The notes under the pieces: model-generated
The model's database searches: none
Told to the model about the DNA's origin: nothing
What the model saw: the letters and a program-made list of their open reading frames with translations, nothing else
Assembly (NCBI GenBank): GCA_036389375.1
Contig: DASVQA010000114.1
Coordinates: 1 to 20,611, forward strand
DNA from: QHXQ01 sp036389375
Lineage (GTDB): Bacteria > Acidobacteriota > Blastocatellia > Pyrinomonadales > Pyrinomonadaceae
Direction of reading: 5' to 3'
DNA: 20,611 nucleotides
Made by a program: the position numbers and the translations under genes
Shown: piece after piece, positions 16,268-20,611 of the stretch
Layout of the letters: every line of letters starts with the position of its first letter
Position numbering within the stretch: position 1 is the first letter of the stretch

Positions 16268-17398
16268 ATGGCTAACGACGACACGCGACGTTTGAGTGAA
16301 CTGACGGTGGCGGACGCGCGCCGGATCATCGTGTACGGCAGCGCGGTTGTGCTTGCCGTCGGGTTGTTCGCGCTGCTCGTCGGCAAGGTGCTGGTGGCTC
16401 TTTTGCTCGGCGTGGTGGCGGGCGTCTATCTGCTGCCCGTGCAGGAATGGTTGGAGCGCCGGCTGCACGCGCGCGCGGGCAGCGCGCTCGTCACGATTGC
16501 GCTCATCGTCGTGCCGCTGTGCGTGCTCGTCGGCTACGCGTGGCACGAGTTGTCGGGCTACTCGAACTACGTTAGCAAGCAGCAGCCGGAGATGATCGAG
16601 CAGATCAGCCGCGCGGTCGAACAGTATGTGCCGGTCAGCCGGCAGGGCTTGCGCGTCGGTTTGCAGAAGGCGTTCGGCGAGGCCGTGACGCGCTCGGCCG
16701 AAGCGGTTCAGGCGCTACGGGAGCGCGCGCCGCTTCTGCTCGCCTCGACCACGCTCTTTTTCTTCACCGTCTTTTACGTGCTGACGCAGCGCCAACGCAT
16801 CGCCGCCTACATCAAGGTGCGCGTGCCCGGCGAATATCTGCCGCTCTATGACAAACTGGGCGAGAACGTCGGCGGCGCACTACGCGGCGCGCTGCAAGCC
16901 GTCTTTATTGATCAGTTGTTGAAGGCGGTGCTGGTGCTGGTGCTGAACATCGTCTTCGACGTGCCGCTCGCAGTCGTGCTGGCGATTGCGACGTTCCTCA
17001 TCGGTCTGTTTCCGCTGCTCGGCGAGTGGGCGGTCTATCTCCCGGTCAGCCTCTACCTGCTCACGTTTCGCCACGACCCGACGGCCGCCACCATCTATCT
17101 GATCGCGGGCGTGCTGATGACGCTCGGCTCCTCACTGCTGCTGCGCCCGCGCCTCGCCGCGCGTGGGGCCGGACGCTTCAATTTTTACTGGATGCTGCTG
17201 GCGCTCGTCGCGGGCGTGTACACGTTTGGCATTCCCGGCATCGTGCTCGGCCCGGCCATTCTCGGCTTCATCAAGGCGGTCTTCGACACGCTGCTCGGCA
17301 ACATCAAGTATGAAACGTCGCTCTTAAAGACCGAGCGCGAGCAACAAACGGACGCGGACGTAAAACACCTGCGCCCGGCGCGCGGCAGCGGCGACTGA
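16268..17398 (+). CDS. AI-2E family (PerM/UPF0118) membrane transporter
   Basis: A 376-residue integral membrane protein with the family layout. Two close helices lie near the N-terminus (about 19-56) and a third at 71-92. A soluble, helical periplasmic-side segment follows (about 95-150), then a helix at 155-174 (LASTTLFFFTVFYVLTQR), which precedes the conserved-type RVPGEYLPLYDKLGENVGGALRG region. The remaining helices are at about 210-250, 255-293 and 306-345, with the typical LFPLLGEWAVYLP and GIPGIVLGPAILGF motifs. Members export or exchange small molecules or ions (some are tied to autoinducer-2 or Na+/H+ antiport); the substrate here cannot be told. It stands alone after a terminator, and its end lies 61 bases before dacB. 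The short basic tail (after 345) is cytoplasmic. Confidence 0.9.
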   Translation: MANDDTRRLSELTVADARRIIVYGSAVVLAVGLFALLVGKVLVALLLGVVAGVYLLPVQEWLERRLHARAGSALVTIALIVVPLCVLVGYAWHELSGYSNYVSKQQPEMIEQISRAVEQYVPVSRQGLRVGLQKAFGEAVTRSAEAVQALRERAPLLLASTTLFFFTVFYVLTQRQRIAAYIKVRVPGEYLPLYDKLGENVGGALRGALQAVFIDQLLKAVLVLVLNIVFDVPLAVVLAIATFLIGLFPLLGEWAVYLPVSLYLLTFRHDPTAATIYLIAGVLMTLGSSLLLRPRLAARGAGRFNFYWMLLALVAGVYTFGIPGIVLGPAILGFIKAVFDTLLGNIKYETSLLKTEREQQTDADVKHLRPARGSGD

Positions 17399-17414
17399 GG
17401 CCCGCGCCATCATT

Positions 17415-17451
17415 GCACTTTAACTTACGGCACTTAACACTGGCACTTAAC
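17415..17451. repeat. Three near-identical GCACTTAAC repeats before dacB
   Basis: GCACTTTAAC (17415-17424), GGCACTTAAC (17429-17438) and GGCACTTAAC (17442-17451) occur 13-14 bases apart, directly before ATG 17460. Their closeness to the start suggests a regulatory element, but no known binder matches, and they could be a small local duplication. Confidence 0.4.
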
Positions 17452-17459
17452 TGGCCAAC

Positions 17460-19175
17460 ATGAGATTAAAGCGAAGCCCGCGCGCGCGCATCCTGCGCGC
17501 GCTCCTGTTCTCTTCGTCGTTGCTAATTGCGTCTGCGCCGGTTGACCACCCGGCGTACACGCAAACCAGCGAGCAGCGCGCGCGCACCGTCGCCGCGCCT
17601 GCGCCGACGCAGACACCGACGCAGCTACCGACGCCCGCGCCGCAGCCCACGCCTACGCCGCAGGTGCTGCCGGCTGCGCCCGCGCCGCGCACCGTCGAAG
17701 AGTTGCGCGCGCGCATACAGGCCGTGCTCGCGCAGCCGCAACTCGCGCCCGCCATGCTGGGCGTTAAGGTCACGTCGCTCGATACGGGGCGCGTGCTGTT
17801 TGCCGTGAACGAGGGCAAGCTCCTAATGCCCGCCTCGAACATGAAGCTCTACACGGTCGCCGCCGCGCTCGACCGGCTGGGGCCGGATTTTCGCTTCGTC
17901 ACTTCGATCTATGCGAACGAGCGCCCGGACAAGACGGGCCGGGTGCGCGGCGACCTGATCGTCTATGGCCGCGGCGACCCGACCTACGCGACGCGCTTCA
18001 ACGGCGGCGACTACTACAAACCGTTTGACGAACTGGCGGCACACATCGTCGCGGCCGGCGTCAGACGCATCGAGGGCGACATCGTCGGCGACGAGAGCTA
18101 CTTCACGGGTGCACCGCTCGGCATCGGTTGGGAATGGGACGACCTGCAAACTTACGACGCGGCGGAGGTGACGGCGCTGACCGTCGTGGACAACGCGCTC
18201 GATCTCAACGTCAAGCCGGGCGTGCGCGCAGGCACGGCGGCTGTCGTCACCTCCGGCCCTTTGAATCCAAGCGTCCGCCTCGTCACGCCGCGCGCAAACG
18301 AAGAGGTGGCCGATGCGCCGAACTTCATCACCATCGTTAACCGCGCCGTGACCGCGCCGCGCGGGGCGAAACGTGAACTGACGGTCGTCCGCCCGCTCGG
18401 CCAGAACTTGATCGAACTCACGGGCAGCATCGCCGAAGACGATAGCGGTTACGCGGACAACGTCGCCGTCCATCGCCCGGCGCTGCTGTTCACCGCGATG
18501 CTGCGCGCGGCGCTTGAGAAGCAGGGCGTCACGATCAAGGGGCGCACGCGCATCGTTGATGCAAAGGCGCGGGCCGCTGCGCCGCTCGACCTGACCAAAC
18601 TCGTCGAATTGGCCAAGCGTGAGTCGCCGCCCTTCAGCGAGGTCGCGGCGCAGACCCTGAAGCCGAGTCAGAATCTCTACGCGGAGTTGATCCTGCGCAC
18701 GCTCGGCCAACAGTCGCCTGCGAGCGATCCCAAACAGACGACGAGCGCGGCGGGCAGCGCCGTTGTGCGCGCCTTCCTCGGCGAAGCGGGCGTGGCCGAC
18801 GTTGCGCGGCTTGCGCTCTACGACGGCTCAGGGCTATCGCGCCACAACCTGATCACGGCCGACGCGACCGTGCAACTACTCGTCTACATGAGCCGGCATC
18901 GCTACGCGCAGACGTGGCGCGACGCGCAGCCCGTCGCAGGCGTGGACGGCACGCTGCGCAGCCGTATGCGAAACACGCCGGCCGCCGGGAATGTGCGCGC
19001 CAAGACCGGCACGCTCGACAACGTCGCGGCGCTCTCCGGCTACGTCACGAGCGCGGCGGGCGAGCGGCTCGCCTTCTCGCTCATCGTCAATCATTACCCG
19101 TTGGAGGCCGCCGCGCGCCGCAGTTATCTGGACGCCGTCGCCATCCTGCTCGCCTCCTTCGCGGGCAGATCATAG
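17460..19175 (+). CDS. dacB: D-alanyl-D-alanine carboxypeptidase/endopeptidase (PBP4 type)
   Basis: A 571-residue exported penicillin-binding protein that trims D-Ala from peptidoglycan stems and cleaves D-Ala-DAP cross-links in the periplasm. The basic N-terminus and hydrophobic segment (about 8-27) are followed by a Pro/Thr/Gln linker (about 44-77). The first motif is SNMK, with the acylated Ser126 and Lys129. The class-C insertion lies between it and SGLSRHN (457-463), which carries the second motif, and the third is KTG (515-517). QNLYAELILRTLG (404-416) is also typical of the family. All catalytic residues are present. ATG 17460 has no clear Shine-Dalgarno sequence and is preceded by GCACTTAAC repeats. 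dapF starts 7 bases after the stop, so the two are probably co-transcribed: one makes or recognises DAP chemistry, the other acts on DAP-linked peptides. Confidence 0.92.
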   Translation: MRLKRSPRARILRALLFSSSLLIASAPVDHPAYTQTSEQRARTVAAPAPTQTPTQLPTPAPQPTPTPQVLPAAPAPRTVEELRARIQAVLAQPQLAPAMLGVKVTSLDTGRVLFAVNEGKLLMPASNMKLYTVAAALDRLGPDFRFVTSIYANERPDKTGRVRGDLIVYGRGDPTYATRFNGGDYYKPFDELAAHIVAAGVRRIEGDIVGDESYFTGAPLGIGWEWDDLQTYDAAEVTALTVVDNALDLNVKPGVRAGTAAVVTSGPLNPSVRLVTPRANEEVADAPNFITIVNRAVTAPRGAKRELTVVRPLGQNLIELTGSIAEDDSGYADNVAVHRPALLFTAMLRAALEKQGVTIKGRTRIVDAKARAAAPLDLTKLVELAKRESPPFSEVAAQTLKPSQNLYAELILRTLGQQSPASDPKQTTSAAGSAVVRAFLGEAGVADVARLALYDGSGLSRHNLITADATVQLLVYMSRHRYAQTWRDAQPVAGVDGTLRSRMRNTPAAGNVRAKTGTLDNVAALSGYVTSAAGERLAFSLIVNHYPLEAAARRSYLDAVAILLASFAGRS

Positions 19176-19182
19176 ACAGTCT

Positions 19183-20106
19183 ATGCCCGTCCGCTTCCTT
19201 AAACTGCACGGCTACGGCAACGACTACATCGTGGTCGAGGCCGGGGCGCACGCGCCGACCGGCTGGCGCGGCGGGTTCAGCAAGTTTGACGAGGCCGAGC
19301 CTTTTCCGGCCTTTGTGCGGCGCATCTGCGACCGCCATTTCGGCGCAGGCGCAGACGGCGTCGCCATGCTCGAACCAGTGCCCGACGACCACAGCGCGGA
19401 CTTCGTGCTGCGCATCTTCAACCCGGACGGCTCAGAGGCCGCCATGTCGGGCAACGGCTCGCGCTCGGCCGCCGCTTATCTGTTCCACGAGGGCCGCTGG
19501 ACTACGCCCGTGCTGCGCCTTAGCACGCGCGCAGGCGTCAAACGCTATCAACTGCTGGCACAGGACGGGCGCGGGCGCTACAGGTTCGCCGCCGAGATCG
19601 GCGCACCCCGTTTTGCGAGCGCGGAGATACCGCTTTTGACCGACGAACCGCTCGCCCGCGTCGTCAATCATCCGCTCGACATCGGGGGCGGCGAGATCGT
19701 CCACGTCACGGCGCTTGAGATGTGCAACCCGAACGCCTGCATCTTCGTCGCGGACTTCGAAGCGCTGGACTGGCGACGACTTGGGCGTGCCATCGAAACG
19801 CACCCGCGCTTTCCCGCGCGCACGAACGTCGAGTTCATCCGCGTACTTGATCGGGCCAACATCGAGGTGCGCGTCTGGGAGCGCGGCGTAGGGCCGACGC
19901 TCTCTTCGGGCACGGGCGCGTGCGCGGCGGCCGTCGCGGCTTGCTTAAACGAACTGACCGGGCGGCACTTGAGCGTGCAGATGCCCGGCGGCCGGCTCGA
20001 AGTCGAATGGCGCGCGGACAATGAAGTTGTGCTGACGGGCACGGCCGAGGTCGTCTATCGCGGCGAGTGGCTGCAAGGAAGGGATGAAGGGGTGTGGGAT
20101 GAATAA
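19183..20106 (+). CDS. dapF: Diaminopimelate epimerase homologue with both catalytic Cys replaced by Ser
   Basis: A 307-residue DapF-fold protein. Genuine DapF interconverts LL- and meso-diaminopimelate in the cytoplasm using two cysteines as acid/base. The substrate-binding landmarks are present: GNDY (12-15), FNPDGSE (79-85), NVEFI (215-219) and ERGVG (233-237). The first catalytic loop, usually CGNG, reads MSGNGSR, with Ser89 in place of Cys. The second, usually ACGTGACA, reads SSGTGACA, with Ser242 in place of Cys. Both codons are TCG, so each needs two base changes to become a cysteine codon and a single read error cannot explain them. The family's GNPH motif is CNPN here (181-184). ATG 19183 is the natural start, since MPVRFLKLHGYGND matches the family N-terminus; longer upstream frames run in dacB. 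Classical activity is doubtful; the fold assignment is firm. Confidence 0.88.
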   Translation: MPVRFLKLHGYGNDYIVVEAGAHAPTGWRGGFSKFDEAEPFPAFVRRICDRHFGAGADGVAMLEPVPDDHSADFVLRIFNPDGSEAAMSGNGSRSAAAYLFHEGRWTTPVLRLSTRAGVKRYQLLAQDGRGRYRFAAEIGAPRFASAEIPLLTDEPLARVVNHPLDIGGGEIVHVTALEMCNPNACIFVADFEALDWRRLGRAIETHPRFPARTNVEFIRVLDRANIEVRVWERGVGPTLSSGTGACAAAVAACLNELTGRHLSVQMPGGRLEVEWRADNEVVLTGTAEVVYRGEWLQGRDEGVWDE

Positions 20107-20590
20107 GCCGGGGCGTGCTGGATTAGTCGCGCTGCTGTTGCTGGCGCTCTGCGCGCAGGCTTGGCCACAGCCGCGCGCCCGCCGCGCCGACCTGCAAGCG
20201 ATCAGGCAGTACATTAAGCGCGGCTGGCACACGCTTGAGCGCGGGCCCGGACAGTTGGCCGTGGCGGCAGTCGATCCCAAACTGCACGCTGCAGCCGATG
20301 CGCCGCTGCCCGTCTATTTCGCCCGCGCAGAGGACATCCCGCCCGCACTTGCGCTGCTCCGCCAACAGATGTCGCCCGCCGCTTACAGCCGCATCGAGCC
20401 GCGCCCGTTGCCGGCTGATACAAGCGACGTGCGCCCGCCGGGGCTGCTCTATCTGCCGCGCCCTTACGTCGTGCCCGGCGGGCGCTTCAACGAGATGTAC
20501 GGGTGGGACAGTTATTTTATTCAGGTGGGTCTCGTGCGCGACGGCGAGCCGCAGTTGGCGCGCGACATGGTCGAGAATTTCCTCTACTAG
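20099..20590 (+). CDS. treA: Periplasmic trehalase (GH37), interrupted by an in-frame TAG; runs to window edge
   Basis: Trehalase hydrolyses trehalose to two glucoses. The first residues, MNKPGRAGLVALLLLALCAQAW, are a signal peptide (read in two parts), so the enzyme would be exported. IRQYIKRGWHTLERGPGQ and DPK match the N-terminal arm of GH37 enzymes. PGGRFNEMYGWDSYF is the first GH37 signature in full. The frame then gives DMVENFLY, a TAG (20588-20590), and continues in the same frame as IERYGKI, just as in intact trehalases, where this position is usually Gln or Glu. The TAG therefore truncates a real enzyme at about 163 residues, or it is a sequence error. ATG 20099 was chosen because AAGGGG lies 6 bases upstream; ATG 20084 is the alternative. 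The start overlaps the end of dapF by 8 bases. The second signature and catalytic acid region lie beyond the window. Confidence 0.8.
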   Translation: MNKPGRAGLVALLLLALCAQAWPQPRARRADLQAIRQYIKRGWHTLERGPGQLAVAAVDPKLHAAADAPLPVYFARAEDIPPALALLRQQMSPAAYSRIEPRPLPADTSDVRPPGLLYLPRPYVVPGGRFNEMYGWDSYFIQVGLVRDGEPQLARDMVENFLY

Positions 20591-20611
20591 ATCGAGCGTT
20601 ACGGCAAAATC

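Noticed and set aside
17441..17456. TGGCACTTAACTGGCC looks like a sigma-54 promoter before dacB
   Set aside because: The -12 box ends only 3 bases before ATG 17460, so transcription would begin inside the gene and miss its start codon, and no good downstream start exists. The match also comes partly from the GCACTTAAC repeats.
18991..19182. Longer N-terminus for the DapF homologue
   Set aside because: The extra 64 residues are an Arg/Ser-rich out-of-frame reading of dacB, while MPVRFLKLHGYGND at 19183 matches the family start.
20588..20590. TAG read through as an amino acid in this organism
   Set aside because: TAG ends at least four other genes in the window at their expected ends, and no sign of a recoding element or genome-wide reassignment is visible.
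1..20611. CRISPR arrays, tRNA or rRNA genes, insertion sequences, attachment sites
   Set aside because: No repeat-spacer pattern, cloverleaf, rRNA stretch, transposase motif or flanking terminal repeats were found by reading; repeats seen are short and local.

Overview
The window is GC-rich throughout, with short intergenic gaps, many ATGA start/stop overlaps and heavy GCG/CGC codon use. Its content is a sigma-54-type two-component pair, very large DUF11-domain envelope proteins, an acidobacterial-looking outer-membrane beta-barrel protein, and a dacB/dapF/trehalase group. Together these suggest a Gram-negative bacterium of the phylum Acidobacteriota, perhaps class Blastocatellia. That assignment is inference from gene content and style; there is no rRNA or other marker here to prove it.

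Layout. (1) 1-569, minus strand: the start of a secreted beta-barrel protein that runs off the left edge, with a good -24/-12 (sigma-54) promoter just upstream. (2) 570-910: a divergent regulatory gap. (3) 911-4014: a soluble GAF-PAS histidine kinase translationally coupled to an NtrC-type sigma-54 activator. (4) 4015-4230: a gap with two 15-bp activator-like sites 20 bp apart and a -24/-12 element about 120 bp downstream. (5) 4231-16113: a probable operon of a degenerate receiver protein, a small DUF11-like exported protein, a 736-aa DUF11 protein, a 1934-aa protein ending in a predicted outer-membrane barrel, and an 825-aa glycine-rich DUF11 protein. It ends at a strong two-way terminator (16187-16222). 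(6) 16268-17398: an AI-2E/PerM-family membrane protein. (7) 17460 to the right edge: a tightly packed group of PBP4-type D,D-peptidase (dacB), a DapF-fold protein, and a GH37 trehalase interrupted by an in-frame amber codon.

How the parts may work together. The kinase/activator pair is well placed to switch on the sigma-54 promoter in front of the pseudo-receiver, and through it the whole exported DUF11 set: a surface coat or adhesin system built on a large barrel-anchored protein. The same activator might also control the minus-strand barrel gene. The gaps inside the DUF11 operon carry stem-loops. The gap before the giant gene holds a 13-bp stem that overlaps the Shine-Dalgarno sequence of a 17-codon ORF, followed by further inverted repeats, so it looks like a regulatory leader.

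The most notable oddities are the DapF homologue with serine at both catalytic-cysteine positions, the phased operator plus sigma-54 promoter, the structured leader, the receiver domain lacking its phospho-aspartate and carrying a GRPRK tail, and the amber codon in the trehalase. No rRNA, tRNA, CRISPR array or insertion sequence was recognised.
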